Shown here piece by piece: positions 37,001-47,145 of a DNA stretch of 64,000 nt. This DNA comes from Clostridia bacterium (GTDB taxonomy: Bacteria; Bacillota; Clostridia; Oscillospirales; Acutalibacteraceae), in contig JAFQRY010000004.1 of assembly GCA_017409845.1 (NCBI GenBank), forward strand, positions 45,845 to 109,844, written 5' to 3'. The position numbers and the translations under genes were made by a program. The notes under the pieces were generated by a model. It saw only the letters and a program-made list of their open reading frames with translations, was not told the DNA's origin and did not search any database. The stretch's first letter is position 1. Each line of letters starts with the position of its first letter.

Positions 37001-39155
37001 CCTCGACGATATCGAAGGCTACACAATCCGTATCAAGGATAACGATGGCAAGACAGAAGCAACAGGTGCAGTTACCAACGTTGCTATGCAGTCATCAGAA
37101 CTCGCAAACAGATTCCCCTTCGTAACAATCAATCCCGGCACAGAAAATGCTCTCAGCCAGACTATGACCGGTGAAGAAGTTATCTACTTCTTCAATCCCT
37201 TCGCAGTTGCTGAAAAGACTGCAGATCAGAAGTATGAGAGATTCGAATATTTCTATCAGGTAAATGAAGAAACAGGTGAGCTTGTTCTCGACGAAAACGG
37301 CGAACCCATTCCCGTTGGCAACAACGAGGGTGTTGAAGACGGTCAGTACAATGTAACCACAACTCTTAATGTTGCAGGTACATCTCACCCCATTAACACA
37401 ACAATCCACCTTTATGATGACCACGGTCTTGAAAGCATGTTCAACAGAGCAGTTGCTGCAAACCGTCAGTTCTCAAACTACGATAACCAGGCACAGGAAG
37501 GTGCAGCTGAAGGCTACTGGAACAACTATAAGGCAGCTCTTATGAATGCTGCAAGACTTGTTCTTATGCCCAAGCAGGGTCATAACTTTGCTTCAAAGAT
37601 CGCTGCAACCAAGGAAGGCTATGACAACAGATACGAAGAGCTCGCTGAAGAACTTGAAGCAGCTATCGAAGCTCTCGATGAGTTCGAGCTTGATACAGGT
37701 ATCAACGGCCTTAAGAATGCTCTCGCAGCAGTAAGCGGTATCAACTACATTTCAACAACTACCAATGCAGTTACTGCAGACGGTCAGGCTTACACAATCG
37801 TAACTAAGGAAGATATCGAATACTACGAAGATGCATATGTACACTTCGGTATGCGTGACTATGTTCCTCACACTTACAACCAGTACAGAGAAGCAAGAAA
37901 CCTTGCTACAGACATCATCAGCTCTCAGGAATTCTTCGCTCCCGAAGATCCCAGAGACAGAGAGTATTATGTTCCCTCGGCTGAAGAAATCCAGCAGTAT
38001 GAAGAAGCTATGGCTCAGTACATAGAAAGAAGACTTGATCTTCCCGCTGTTAACTCGATCGAAGCAACATATGCTATCCACATGATCAACCTCACAGCTT
38101 CACGTCTTATCAGACTTCCCGGTAACACAACCAAGCTTCAGGAAACATTCAATCAGTTCGGCGGTGTTGACACATCAGTAGGTAACTACATCGGTGAATC
38201 AGCAACCAACTACAACAACGCTGTTACATTTGCACAGAAGATTCTTGCAAAGGCAGATCCTCGTCCCTCAGAAATCAATGAGGCAACAACTCAGCTCGTT
38301 TACACATGGAAGCATCTTGCTATCGCAGGTGACTACGCTAACGTTAACGCAGCACTTGCAGAAGCAAAGGCTACCTATGAAGCAAACGGCAACGATCCCG
38401 CAGCTCAGTTCATTTATACTGAAGCATCATACAGAGATTTCGCTGAAGCATATAACGAAGCTCTCAGAGCAAGCGTTGAAAAGCCCTACTCAGTAAATGA
38501 GCAGGATACAATCGACGAAATCGCAGCAAACCTTGTTGCAGCTCAGGGTGCTCTTGTACTCGCAGGCGCAGCAGGCGGTTCAGAACCTGTAATCGACTTC
38601 ATCACAGAAGATCCCGGTATCTACTTTGACCACGACTACGGTATGACCTTCATTCCTCAGCTTTCACAGGGTTCACTCAACCACGAATACTACTCGGCTA
38701 CTCTTGCCGACGGTACTCCCGTTGACGGTTACCTTTGTGGTTTCGGTGTAAATCCCGACGAAACGGCAATCCAGACAGCATTCGTTACAGAAAACTGTGA
38801 AATTGTAATTACTCCCAACGAAGCAGGCGGATACTCAACAGGTGCAGTTGTTCAGTTCTATGACAACAGCGGTGCTCTTGTTAAGACATATATCGTAATG
38901 CTTATCGGTGACATTAACGGTGACGGCGAATACAGCAGCGGTGACGCAGTTGCTATCTACGATAACGGTTACTATAAGACCGACTTCGAATACGGCGGCA
39001 CAAACGAAGAGTATAAGGCTGCAGCAGGTGACATCACCAACGACGGTATGTTCGATAACGGTGACGCAGCTGTTCTTAACGATATCGGTTTCTTCAAGGG
39101 TACAATCAACCAGATGGTTGCTAGCGACGGTACATCATCATACATCGAGTATTAA
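34023..39155 (+). CDS. Giant secreted protein with FIVAR-like and dockerin modules
   Basis: 1710 residues. The TTG start at 34023 is supported by GGAGGTG at 34010-34016 and gives a clean signal peptide (MKKSIRILSLLMAFAMLIGS). The first ~830 residues are a helical, acidic region without a recognised family. Ig-like beta modules follow (about 850-1130). Helical FIVAR-like repeats come next (about 1140-1530: ALAEAKATYEA..., YR.FAEAYNEA). A C-terminal dockerin-like pair has EF-hand loops DINGDGEYSSGDA (about 1630) and DITNDGMFDNGDA (about 1670). Dockerins bind cohesins, so non-covalent assembly at the surface is likely. It has its own promoter and a long leader. Confidence 0.8.
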   Translation: MKKSIRILSLLMAFAMLIGSFSVMGNAYEAYKGSAVEYNDVDAPEFTTEQYASMGLDEVDRMLLKEKLEVDIYIGKLDLGSIDTTLASVVSLVASVQNLLPLLGDASALPSFIEPIETVRRKTHTDVQVIQALFDFISNIAPLGEKYVKGTVSLGVMNSFISDFLFDVRELVIGLVFGMTEEGKAMGELDDEGNPEGYDYFDDEGEKDIPAKYIDPDNGALTLAQTLINNLVLGEWKLLDEEFDSPYTDVNYNFYGFKTDPEYNETKPDTATYDYYGWVHPDHWVTVGLGGYKRVAQGAAAPEADYSLLDIGAGKIGYDFIEDLLRAAYSNLLIPILNRDTVRWVRKDLCGVTYLDKYAKETFFGDDPATDVVEGQGDVPGVWYNNPDYDPSYSGEEVTDEVLAELQEKSVFAKIFKLQTALELKVETIPATTTVVDYFNTLLGHVVEEVAVDSLTVGGVTYTWDWDYGTNPNGDNSLLFDNICEVGKFILQVSGSEFFGQTAFKEEFPTAAEIGQMNNQQIVALLVRGILNSSVDYIYVGDDCQTLADVGYKAVEQLASQDIPQFSYTKPVRSNYADDEAYYAAIVDKMITILFDIAVYNLNQGMDMVPADGNDPVNAEGLLQYQGDEGHYSNLLTQIAAWAFSDYAPLLSFGKNLNCYNAEGSDEGLTEDMVWEDLDTIINSLIPIKGDGAWIAAEIAGDGSQIVSKAFIFDFILKPLYTLDATNLAVIFKKNPNGAFAEMDGVEIIIDILNNVFDLLFPGVFQAKDTIDEILNNELLAGMVSDLLKSLGTKSFTSSTGATIQGRANDIIVVALPIVCMVLGLSDDQEFEEMEIYLPETIAATGDLPSFEVINGSSGVNTFYTDENGNTTQDKLYEYEIVNVVLNTYNVNGDAVQTLGQTGLSAGLKISGGDVVNVQLTGSRAEGDVVELTVNYKIYGEDGKAMTTDTLSKTVYAYVGAADEDDDAITLYETVNGREVQYEDTIYLGAGDGLDDIEGYTIRIKDNDGKTEATGAVTNVAMQSSELANRFPFVTINPGTENALSQTMTGEEVIYFFNPFAVAEKTADQKYERFEYFYQVNEETGELVLDENGEPIPVGNNEGVEDGQYNVTTTLNVAGTSHPINTTIHLYDDHGLESMFNRAVAANRQFSNYDNQAQEGAAEGYWNNYKAALMNAARLVLMPKQGHNFASKIAATKEGYDNRYEELAEELEAAIEALDEFELDTGINGLKNALAAVSGINYISTTTNAVTADGQAYTIVTKEDIEYYEDAYVHFGMRDYVPHTYNQYREARNLATDIISSQEFFAPEDPRDREYYVPSAEEIQQYEEAMAQYIERRLDLPAVNSIEATYAIHMINLTASRLIRLPGNTTKLQETFNQFGGVDTSVGNYIGESATNYNNAVTFAQKILAKADPRPSEINEATTQLVYTWKHLAIAGDYANVNAALAEAKATYEANGNDPAAQFIYTEASYRDFAEAYNEALRASVEKPYSVNEQDTIDEIAANLVAAQGALVLAGAAGGSEPVIDFITEDPGIYFDHDYGMTFIPQLSQGSLNHEYYSATLADGTPVDGYLCGFGVNPDETAIQTAFVTENCEIVITPNEAGGYSTGAVVQFYDNSGALVKTYIVMLIGDINGDGEYSSGDAVAIYDNGYYKTDFEYGGTNEEYKAAAGDITNDGMFDNGDAAVLNDIGFFKGTINQMVASDGTSSYIEY

Positions 39156-39191
39156 TTTTACACCTCACAAGCAAAGATTTAATTGAATTTT

Positions 39192-39227
39192 GGTATAACC
39201 CATGTCTTAAGGGATATGGGTTATACC
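39192..39227 (+). promoter_or_regulatory. Perfect 12-bp hairpin without T-tract
   Basis: GGTATAACCCAT and ATGGGTTATACC pair perfectly around a 12-base loop, between two giant surface-protein genes. No U-run follows, so it may be an mRNA processing or stability element, or a protein-binding palindrome, rather than a classic terminator. Confidence 0.6.
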
Positions 39228-39307
39228 CCATAGCTTTATATATCCGACGATGCTCATTAAATTGTCCTATGTTATATAGCATATAAATAAAAGGAGGAAA
39301 CGAGCAA

Positions 39308-42300
39308 ATGTCAAAATTTAAACGCGCATTGAGTGCACTCCTTGCAGTTGCGATTGTATTCGGAATGTTCTCATGCCTTGCTCCGGCTGTAGCTCCTTTT
39401 GCTTCGGCAGAATCAGCAGCAGGCGCAACAGTTACAGTTAAAAAGTCAACAGATGCTAACGGTGCAGAAGTAACCACAGCAGCAGACGGCATTATCTCCT
39501 ATGCTGACCTTGTAGAAGATTATGGTACAGCAACAGGTGCAGACGGTCTTACTGACGGTTTCGTCTACATCGCCAGCGAATACTATGAAGACGACGGTAA
39601 CATCACCGACTATAACATTCAGCCCGGTGAAACTCTTACCGCAAGAGTTTACATCAAGAGTAACATGTATCTTGGTGAAGCTACCATCATGTCTTTCTTT
39701 GACAACTCAGTCTGGGATGTCAAGAAGGCAATCGCAGGCACACCCACATACGATGCTAACGGCTATACTTCAGGTTCACAGGCTGATAGCAACCAGAGTC
39801 ATCCTGCATGGACTTCAAATGCTTACAAGTGTATGGTAACCAGTATCAACATCACAAATGTTGGTTGGATCAAGAATACTTGCGGATTTGACGCAGCATA
39901 TCTTGCAGGCACAGACCTTGTTCAGGTTCAGACACAGGTTGACGCAGGTACCAGCTCAGCAGCATATCAGCTCACATCTGATGAATGGCTTCTTACTCAT
40001 ACTGTAACTCTTAAAGATACAGTTGAAGTTGGTTCAACAGTTGAAGTAACATCACCTGATGTTGTTTGGGCTACATATGTCAATCCCTCAACCAAAAAGC
40101 ATGATACAAGAAAGCGTGCATACACTCCTTGTGCTCATATTACAGCAACAGGTATCAATTCAGTTTCAAACTGTAAGACAATGGCAAGCCAGTTAGACAG
40201 CGGCGCTCTTGACTACTCAATCAGAGCTCTTGATCATACCTTCAATGTTACTGCATCTGACGAAGTTTCAGGCGGCGGCGGTTCAGCAACTGTTAAGCCC
40301 ACATATACCTATAAGGTAATCAAGTCAACTTACACAGCTGATACTCAGCTCAATCCCGAAACATTCACAAGCGATAAGAGCGATATCTCATATGCAGATC
40401 TCGTTGCAACATACGGCACAAACGTAGGTGCAGACGGCCTCACCGACGGTTTCATCTACATGAACTCAGAATTCTATGAAGCAGACGGCACTCTTACCGA
40501 CTACTACATCAAGGCTGGCGAAACTCTTACTGCAAGAGTATACGTCAAGAGTAATATGTACCTTGGTGAAGCAACCCTCATGCAGTTCTTTGATAACAGC
40601 CTTTGGGATGTTAAGAAGGCTATCGCAGGCACTCCCACATACGATGCAAACGGCTACACCTCAGGTTCACAGGCTGAAAGCAACACGAATCATCCTATCT
40701 GGACTTCAAACGCATACAAGTGCATGGTTACCAGTATCAACATCACAAACGTTGGCTGGATCAAGAATACTTGCGGATTTGACGCAGCATATCTTGCAGG
40801 CACAGATCTTATTCAGGTTCAGACACAGGTTGATGCAGGTACCAGCTCAGCTGCATATCAGCCCACATCAGATGAATGGCTTCTCACTTATGTTGTAACA
40901 GCTAAGGCTGGTCTTGCAGACGGCACAGAGCTTCCCGTTACATCACCTGACGTTGTTTGGGGTTCATGGATCAATCCCTCAACCAATAAGCATGATACAA
41001 GAAAGCGTGCTTACATTCCTTGTGCACATATTACAGCAACAGGTATCAATTCAGTTTCAAACTGTAAGACAATGGCAAGCCAGTTAGACAGCGGCGCTCT
41101 CGATTATATCATCAGAGGCTTTGACCACACATTCCACATCGGCAATCCTCCCGCAGCAGGTTCATTCACAGCAACATTCAAGGTTGACGGCGAAACATAC
41201 GACACCCAGAGCGTTGCAACAGGCGGTTCAATCAATGCTCCCGCAACAGCTCCCTCAAAGGACGGCTACAACTTCCTTGGTTGGGCAGTTGAAGGCGCAG
41301 AAGATACTATCCTTACATTCCCCCAGACCATGGGCAATGCAAATGTAACTTATGTTGCAGTATTTGCAGAAGTTGCTAAGTATAAGGCAACATTCATGGT
41401 TGACGGCGCTGTTTACGGCGAAGTTAAGGAATATGCAGAAGGCGCAGCAATCGTTGCTCCCGCAGATCCCTCAAAGACAGGTTACACATTTGCAGGCTGG
41501 AATCCCACAGTTGGTACTATGGGCTCAGCAGATATCACATTCACAGCTCAGTGGACTGCAAAGACCTACAATGTATCCTACTATAAGGAAACAACAGACA
41601 CAACAGCTTATCAGACTCTTACTGCAACATTTGATGCAGCATACAGTCTTCCCACAGCACCCACAAAGCTTGGTTACACATTCAGCAAGTGGGTTGATGC
41701 TTCCGGTGCAGATATGCCCGCTAAGCACACAGTTGCAGCCGATGTTAAGTTCTATGCATCATGGACTGCAGGCACATTCAACGCAACCTTCAAGGCTAAC
41801 GGCGGTACATTCGCTGACGGCTCAACAGAAAAGGTAGTTCCCACAGTATTCGGTCAGGCTATCGTTGCTCCCGAGGCTCCCACAAAGGCCGGCGGCGTAT
41901 TCGAAGGCTGGTCACCCGAAGTTGGCAACATGACAGCTGAAGGCATGACCTTCACAGCTCAGTGGTCAGCAGCTCAGATCGGCGTTTACTTCATGGACGG
42001 CGAAACACAGCTCGCAGCTCTTACCGGCGATTCAGGTTCAGATATCGCTGCTATGTCACCCAACCCCTCAAAGGATGGTTACACATTCAAGGGCTGGCAG
42101 TATGCTGACGGCTCAACAGCTGACTTCCCCATCACTCTTGGTATTGAACCCGTATATGTATACGCTGTATGGGAAGCTAAGTCATACTACATCGAATTCT
42201 ACGATGCAAGCGGCAACTGGCTCGATGGCGGCAACCAGCTTTGCGGTAATCCCATCGTTGCTCCCACAGCTCCCACAGTAAACGGCAGCACATTCATCGG

Positions 42301-45300
42301 TTGGTTCGATGAAGACGGCAATGCAATGCCCGAAACAGTTCCTGCTGTTGACAATCAGGTTTACCATGCCAGATACGAGGCAGCTAAGTACACTGCTACA
42401 TTCTATGTAGACAGCACTAAGGCTGAAATCCACGACACATACGAAGGCACATACCAGAGCGTTATCCCCGCTCCTGAAACTCCCGTTAAGGAAGGTCACA
42501 CCTTCAAGCACTGGAGCCAGGAAGGCAGGACAACCAAGGTTAACTTCACAGCAACAGCTCCCAAGATGCCTGTTAACGGTATCAACTATGTTGGTCAGTG
42601 GACAGTTAACAGCTACGATATCGTTTACTATGTAGACAACGTAGAAGTTAACAGAGAGACCTACACCTACGGTGCAGCTATCACTCCCTGGACCTACACT
42701 CCCGCAGCCGGCGAAACATTCTCAGGCTGGACAACAGAAATTCCCGCAACAATGCCTGCAAACGAAGTAAGCATTTACGGTTCAACAGGCACTGCTGTTT
42801 ACAACGCAACATTCACAATCAACGGTGAAGAATATAAGGTTGTTCCCGTTGAATTCGGTGCAGCTATCGTTGTTCCCGAATATACAGTTCCCGAAGGTCA
42901 CACATTCAGCGGTTGGGATGTTCCCGCAACAATGCCTGCCGGTGATCAGACATTCGATGCAACTCTCACAGCAAATACCTATAACGCAATCTTCTATCTT
43001 GACGATGCAAAGACTCAGGAATACACAAGAGTTCCCACCGTTTACGGTCAGGAAATCGCATTCCCCGTTGCTCCTGAAGTTCCCGGTAAGGAATTCATCG
43101 CATGGGATAACAGCGCAACAGTAATGGGCGCCGGCGATATGGAATTCGTTGCTATGTTCAATAACATCGAATACTTTATCGAAGTTTATGACGCTGAAGG
43201 CGAAATCGTTGACGAATGGGTAGCATACTACGGCGACGAAGTTGCTGCAGATGATCTTCCCGAAGTTACCAAGGAAGGCTTCGACTTCGTTGGTTGGTTC
43301 GTAGACGGCGTTCAGGTAACATTCCCCTATGTTATCACTGCTGATACAGCATTCGAACCCGGATTTGACGTTCAGAGCCTCAAGGTTATCTACTATGTAG
43401 ACGGTGCTCAGTATGAATTCGATGCATACGATTTCGGTGCACCCATCACTCTCCGTGACGCTCTTGTTAAGGAAGGCTACACCTTCTCAGGCTGGAAGGA
43501 TGCAGACGGTAATGATGCTGTTCTTCCCGAAACAATGCCCGCAGAAGACATCAAGGTTTACGGTACATTCACTGTTAACCAGTATCCTGTAACCTTCAAC
43601 GCAGGCGAAGGTGCTTTCGCTGACGGTTCAAAGGAAATCACAATTAATGTTGACTTCGGCACAATTCCCGTTGCTCCCGAAACTCCTGCTCTTGCAGGTT
43701 ACGGCTTCGGCGGTTGGGAACCCGAACTTGCTCCTGTAACTGTTGACGGTGCAACATACATCGCTAAGTTCTCAGCAGGTATGGTTAACTACACAGTTGA
43801 AACCTACACAATGGATACAACAGGTGCTTACGGCGAACCCGTTGTTGAAACAAAGAGTGCAGAAACAGACGCAACTGTTACTGAAGCTCCCGTTGCAGCA
43901 GAAGGCTTCACACTTGACACTGCAGCAAGCGTTCTCGAAGGCACAGTTGCAGCTGACGGCTCAACAGTTCTTAAGATCTACTTCATCCGTAACCAGTATG
44001 ACCTCACAATCACCGTTGACGGTGTTGCTGATACAAAGACATACTACTATGATGAAGAAGTTCCCGCAGTAGAAGATCCCGCTAAGACAGGTTACACCTT
44101 CCTTGGCTGGTCAGAAGAAATTCCTGCAAAGATGCCCGCAAAGGATCTTGATATCACTGCAAACTTCAAGATCAACCAGTACACAATCACATTTGTTGAT
44201 ACCGGTGATGTTGCATATGAAGAAATCACTCAGGATTATGCAACAGCAATCGCTGATGTAGCAGATCCCGTGAAGACAGGTTACACATTCAACGGCTGGG
44301 ATGTTGAAATTCCCGAAACAATGCCCGCTGAAAACCTCACAATCACCGCACAGTGGACTATCAACCAGTACACAATCACATTCGTTGATACCGGTGATGT
44401 TGCATATGAACCTATCACTCAGGATTACGCAACAGATATCGCTGACGTAGCAGATCCCACTAAGGAAGGTCATAACTTCCTCGGTTGGACTCCTGAAATC
44501 CCCGCAACAATGCCCGCAGAAGACCTTACTGTCACAGCTCAGTGGGAAGCAATCATCTATGATGCAACATTCATCATCGACGGTGCAACAACAGTTGTTC
44601 CCACAGCATTCGGCACAGTTCCCGTTGCTCCCACACCCACTAAGGTTGGTTATACCTTCACAGGTTGGGAAGAAGGCGAAGTTGTTGCTATGGTAGTTGG
44701 CGGTGCAACTTATACTGCAATCTTCGAGGCTAACACATATGATGTTATCTTCGACGCAGCAGGCGGTCAGTTCGCAGACGGTCAGGCAACAGTAACTGTT
44801 CCCACCGTATTCGATCAGCCTATCGTTGCTCCCGCAGATCCCACAAGAGAAGCTTATATCTTCGCTGGTTGGGATAAGGAAGTTGGCAACCTCACAACTG
44901 AAGGCATCACCTTCGTTGCACAGTGGACCAACGATACATCATTCTGCCGTGTTCAGAGTGTTGAGCTCGTAGCTCCCACAACTCTCACAAGCATCACCAA
45001 GGCTGCATACGAAATCAAGGTTATGGAAAGCCCCGTTAAGATTCAGATCGCAGGCGGCGAAGACTACACCTTCACATGGACCTATGACAGACTTGATGAA
45101 ACAGTTCCCGGTGACCTTTCAGAAGCAGGTCTTGTAGCTATCAAGCAGTATAACAAGGCTGACGAGCTCATCACTGACGAAACAACAGATAAGACTGTTG
45201 CTTACGAAAAGTGGACTATCGTTACAATGCTTTCAGAAGGCGCTTATAAGGTACGCGCAAAGGTTGGCTACACATCAGCTGATTGGGAAGACATTAACTT

Positions 45301-46015
45301 CGCATACGACTACGCAGTTGAATTTGCAGAAGTTGAAGCTGCAAGCGATATGATCGTTTCAGTAACTCCCGCTGCTAATGTTGTTAAGCGCGGTAACAAC
45401 TCAACAATCACAGTTGTTGCTAAGTCAGAAGTAACAAGACTCAGACTTGTTATGACTAACGCTGAAGGCGAAAGCCTCACAGTTTCATACTCACCCACAG
45501 CTACAACTTATGCAACCGTTACAGATAACGGCGACGGCACATCAACATGGGTACTCCAGATGAGATTCACATACACCGGCACTGAACTCGAGCAGGATCA
45601 GAAGTGGGTTGTATGGTATCGCACAGAAGGCGGCGACTCATGGCTTGAAACCGATAAGGCTGCAGAAGTTAAGGTTACTAAGTATGAGCAGACTGACTCA
45701 CCCTCAACATCATACGATGCATATTCAATCGTATCCGTAACACCTCCCACAGATGCTGTTAAGGCTACATATGCACCCGTAGTTGTTGTTACAACTTCCG
45801 ACGTAACTAAGGTTCGCCTTGGCTACAACGGCAAGACCAGCACATACCTCCAGACTTCAAACAACGTAACATACGCTGACAACGGCGATGGTACAGCTAC
45901 ATGGACTATCAACTACAGATTCGCAACTGCAGGCGAGCAGACATGGACAGCACAGTGCCGTGGTAACAAGTGGTCAGCAGCAACAGAATTCACATTCACA
46001 GTTGCTGAAGCATAA
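39308..46015 (+). CDS. Giant secreted InlB-repeat protein, 2235 aa
   Basis: ATG start with an AGGAGG site; signal peptide MSKFKRALSALLAVAIVFGM with cleavage likely after ASA. Two tandem ~297-residue modules follow (about 50-310 and 350-610), each with PGETLTARVY(I/V)KSNMYL, then GEAT...FFDNS and WIKNTCGFDAAYL. About 18 InlB B-type (Listeria-Bacteroides) repeats of 60-75 residues follow, each with a GYTFxGW-like core. The C-terminal ~350 residues are Ig-like. There is no LPXTG or dockerin, so the anchoring mode is unclear. InlB-type repeats act as stalks or bind host or matrix molecules. Codons are uniform and biased, suggesting high expression. Confidence 0.85.
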   Translation: MSKFKRALSALLAVAIVFGMFSCLAPAVAPFASAESAAGATVTVKKSTDANGAEVTTAADGIISYADLVEDYGTATGADGLTDGFVYIASEYYEDDGNITDYNIQPGETLTARVYIKSNMYLGEATIMSFFDNSVWDVKKAIAGTPTYDANGYTSGSQADSNQSHPAWTSNAYKCMVTSINITNVGWIKNTCGFDAAYLAGTDLVQVQTQVDAGTSSAAYQLTSDEWLLTHTVTLKDTVEVGSTVEVTSPDVVWATYVNPSTKKHDTRKRAYTPCAHITATGINSVSNCKTMASQLDSGALDYSIRALDHTFNVTASDEVSGGGGSATVKPTYTYKVIKSTYTADTQLNPETFTSDKSDISYADLVATYGTNVGADGLTDGFIYMNSEFYEADGTLTDYYIKAGETLTARVYVKSNMYLGEATLMQFFDNSLWDVKKAIAGTPTYDANGYTSGSQAESNTNHPIWTSNAYKCMVTSINITNVGWIKNTCGFDAAYLAGTDLIQVQTQVDAGTSSAAYQPTSDEWLLTYVVTAKAGLADGTELPVTSPDVVWGSWINPSTNKHDTRKRAYIPCAHITATGINSVSNCKTMASQLDSGALDYIIRGFDHTFHIGNPPAAGSFTATFKVDGETYDTQSVATGGSINAPATAPSKDGYNFLGWAVEGAEDTILTFPQTMGNANVTYVAVFAEVAKYKATFMVDGAVYGEVKEYAEGAAIVAPADPSKTGYTFAGWNPTVGTMGSADITFTAQWTAKTYNVSYYKETTDTTAYQTLTATFDAAYSLPTAPTKLGYTFSKWVDASGADMPAKHTVAADVKFYASWTAGTFNATFKANGGTFADGSTEKVVPTVFGQAIVAPEAPTKAGGVFEGWSPEVGNMTAEGMTFTAQWSAAQIGVYFMDGETQLAALTGDSGSDIAAMSPNPSKDGYTFKGWQYADGSTADFPITLGIEPVYVYAVWEAKSYYIEFYDASGNWLDGGNQLCGNPIVAPTAPTVNGSTFIGWFDEDGNAMPETVPAVDNQVYHARYEAAKYTATFYVDSTKAEIHDTYEGTYQSVIPAPETPVKEGHTFKHWSQEGRTTKVNFTATAPKMPVNGINYVGQWTVNSYDIVYYVDNVEVNRETYTYGAAITPWTYTPAAGETFSGWTTEIPATMPANEVSIYGSTGTAVYNATFTINGEEYKVVPVEFGAAIVVPEYTVPEGHTFSGWDVPATMPAGDQTFDATLTANTYNAIFYLDDAKTQEYTRVPTVYGQEIAFPVAPEVPGKEFIAWDNSATVMGAGDMEFVAMFNNIEYFIEVYDAEGEIVDEWVAYYGDEVAADDLPEVTKEGFDFVGWFVDGVQVTFPYVITADTAFEPGFDVQSLKVIYYVDGAQYEFDAYDFGAPITLRDALVKEGYTFSGWKDADGNDAVLPETMPAEDIKVYGTFTVNQYPVTFNAGEGAFADGSKEITINVDFGTIPVAPETPALAGYGFGGWEPELAPVTVDGATYIAKFSAGMVNYTVETYTMDTTGAYGEPVVETKSAETDATVTEAPVAAEGFTLDTAASVLEGTVAADGSTVLKIYFIRNQYDLTITVDGVADTKTYYYDEEVPAVEDPAKTGYTFLGWSEEIPAKMPAKDLDITANFKINQYTITFVDTGDVAYEEITQDYATAIADVADPVKTGYTFNGWDVEIPETMPAENLTITAQWTINQYTITFVDTGDVAYEPITQDYATDIADVADPTKEGHNFLGWTPEIPATMPAEDLTVTAQWEAIIYDATFIIDGATTVVPTAFGTVPVAPTPTKVGYTFTGWEEGEVVAMVVGGATYTAIFEANTYDVIFDAAGGQFADGQATVTVPTVFDQPIVAPADPTREAYIFAGWDKEVGNLTTEGITFVAQWTNDTSFCRVQSVELVAPTTLTSITKAAYEIKVMESPVKIQIAGGEDYTFTWTYDRLDETVPGDLSEAGLVAIKQYNKADELITDETTDKTVAYEKWTIVTMLSEGAYKVRAKVGYTSADWEDINFAYDYAVEFAEVEAASDMIVSVTPAANVVKRGNNSTITVVAKSEVTRLRLVMTNAEGESLTVSYSPTATTYATVTDNGDGTSTWVLQMRFTYTGTELEQDQKWVVWYRTEGGDSWLETDKAAEVKVTKYEQTDSPSTSYDAYSIVSVTPPTDAVKATYAPVVVVTTSDVTKVRLGYNGKTSTYLQTSNNVTYADNGDGTATWTINYRFATAGEQTWTAQCRGNKWSAATEFTFTVAEA
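39554..41130 (+). repeat. Two tandem 891-bp module repeats
   Basis: The N-terminal module of the 2235-residue protein is duplicated with an 891-bp offset (for example ATCACAAATG at 39851 and its counterpart at 40742). Some stretches of over 60 bases are identical, such as that starting near 40142 and 41033, indicating recent duplication or gene conversion. Confidence 0.85.
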
Positions 46016-46049
46016 TGCTTGTTTGATGTAAAAATTGCATAAATTTTTG

Positions 46050-46079
46050 GCCGCAGGGGCTTGCTCCTGCGGCTTTTTT
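46050..46079 (+). terminator. Terminator after 2235-aa protein gene
   Basis: GCCGCAGG and CCTGCGGC (8 bp) are followed by TTTTTT, 35 bases after the stop. Confidence 0.92.
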
Positions 46080-47054
46080 CTTTGTCTGTAAAGGGGTTTT
46101 GGTTGTCAGAATGAAAGTTGTATCACAAACGCACAAAAGCTCTTAAAACGCCTCAGAAAGCCCGAAACAAGCAATTTAAACACAAGGCAAGCACCGGAAG
46201 GTGATGATATGTTGAAGAGAAATAGTCTGATGGAGAATAAATCGTTTAAAATATATCCGGAATTTGTTGAAATACAGCAAAAAAGACGCTGAATATGCCC
46301 TGAAGCAGGGGAGAAAAAAGAAATTTATTTATTCAGAAATGAAAAAAACAGGCAGACAATGAACCTGAAAATTCTCAAAAGTAATTCGCAATTAATAAAA
46401 AATAATACTGAAATAATATAAATAATATAAAGAAAACAAGTCTAAAAAGATACCTGAAGTATGGTGAAAATGGTGTGACATCAGCATAAAATTAATGCTC
46501 AGACTGCAAATAACAATGCCTGAAACAGCAAAAAAAGGTGTTAAAAACATCAAATTGAAGATGCTGAAAACCATAAAATTATGAATAATTTGTTCAAGTT
46601 TGCGGTTTTTATAAATCGGAAAAAATATCATAAATCAGAAAAAACAGGCTGAATCTGAACAAATGGCTCTGTGCCAAATATACAAAAACAAAGTGTCAGA
46701 ACTGTGCAAAACAAACAAATGATTAATGGCATTTTTGTTTCCGGAAGGAATAAAAATCGGGGCTGAAAATGCGTTTTTTATGATGCAAAATCAAGGAAAA
46801 TCGGTTAAAAATCAAGGTGAATACGATGAAAAAATATGTCTGAAAACGAAATAACGGTGAGCAAAAATATGAACAAACTGACGATGAAATTTTGAAATTA
46901 AATTGCGTAAATGTAAACGAATTATGAACAAAACAAACTTCGATTCGGCGTTATAAACAAAAGCGGGCAACGCATTTTGTGCATATGTGATAGGCTATAG
47001 AAATATAAATAAAAATTTTATTTATAATTATAAGAAAAGAAATAGCATAATTTA
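46080..47054. other. Long A-rich intergenic region with many CTGAA words
   Basis: Nearly 1 kb without a supported gene. The plus strand is strikingly rich in A. Between 46289 and 46844 the word CTGAA occurs eleven times (46289, 46300, 46365, 46408, 46454, 46520, 46564, 46649, 46655, 46763, 46840). A 79-residue minus-strand frame (46392-46631) has no ribosome site. The function is unknown. Confidence 0.6.
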
Positions 47055-47083
47055 TTGACACCGTTGACAGTAGGTGATATAAT
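47055..47083 (+). promoter_or_regulatory. Perfect consensus promoter of 2742-aa protein gene
   Basis: TTGACA, 17 bases, TATAAT. A second TTGACA (47064-47069) is nested in the spacer. The start codon lies about 60 bases downstream. An AT-rich stretch just upstream may act as an UP element. Confidence 0.88.
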
Positions 47084-47145
47084 AACAACGTGTAATAGTG
47101 ACCACCTATTTCATGTTCAAAATTTTTAATTTGGAGGGATTATTT

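Noticed and set aside
46392-46631. 79-residue hydrophobic minus-strand frame
   Set aside because: Composition follows from the A-rich plus strand; no ribosome site or promoter.
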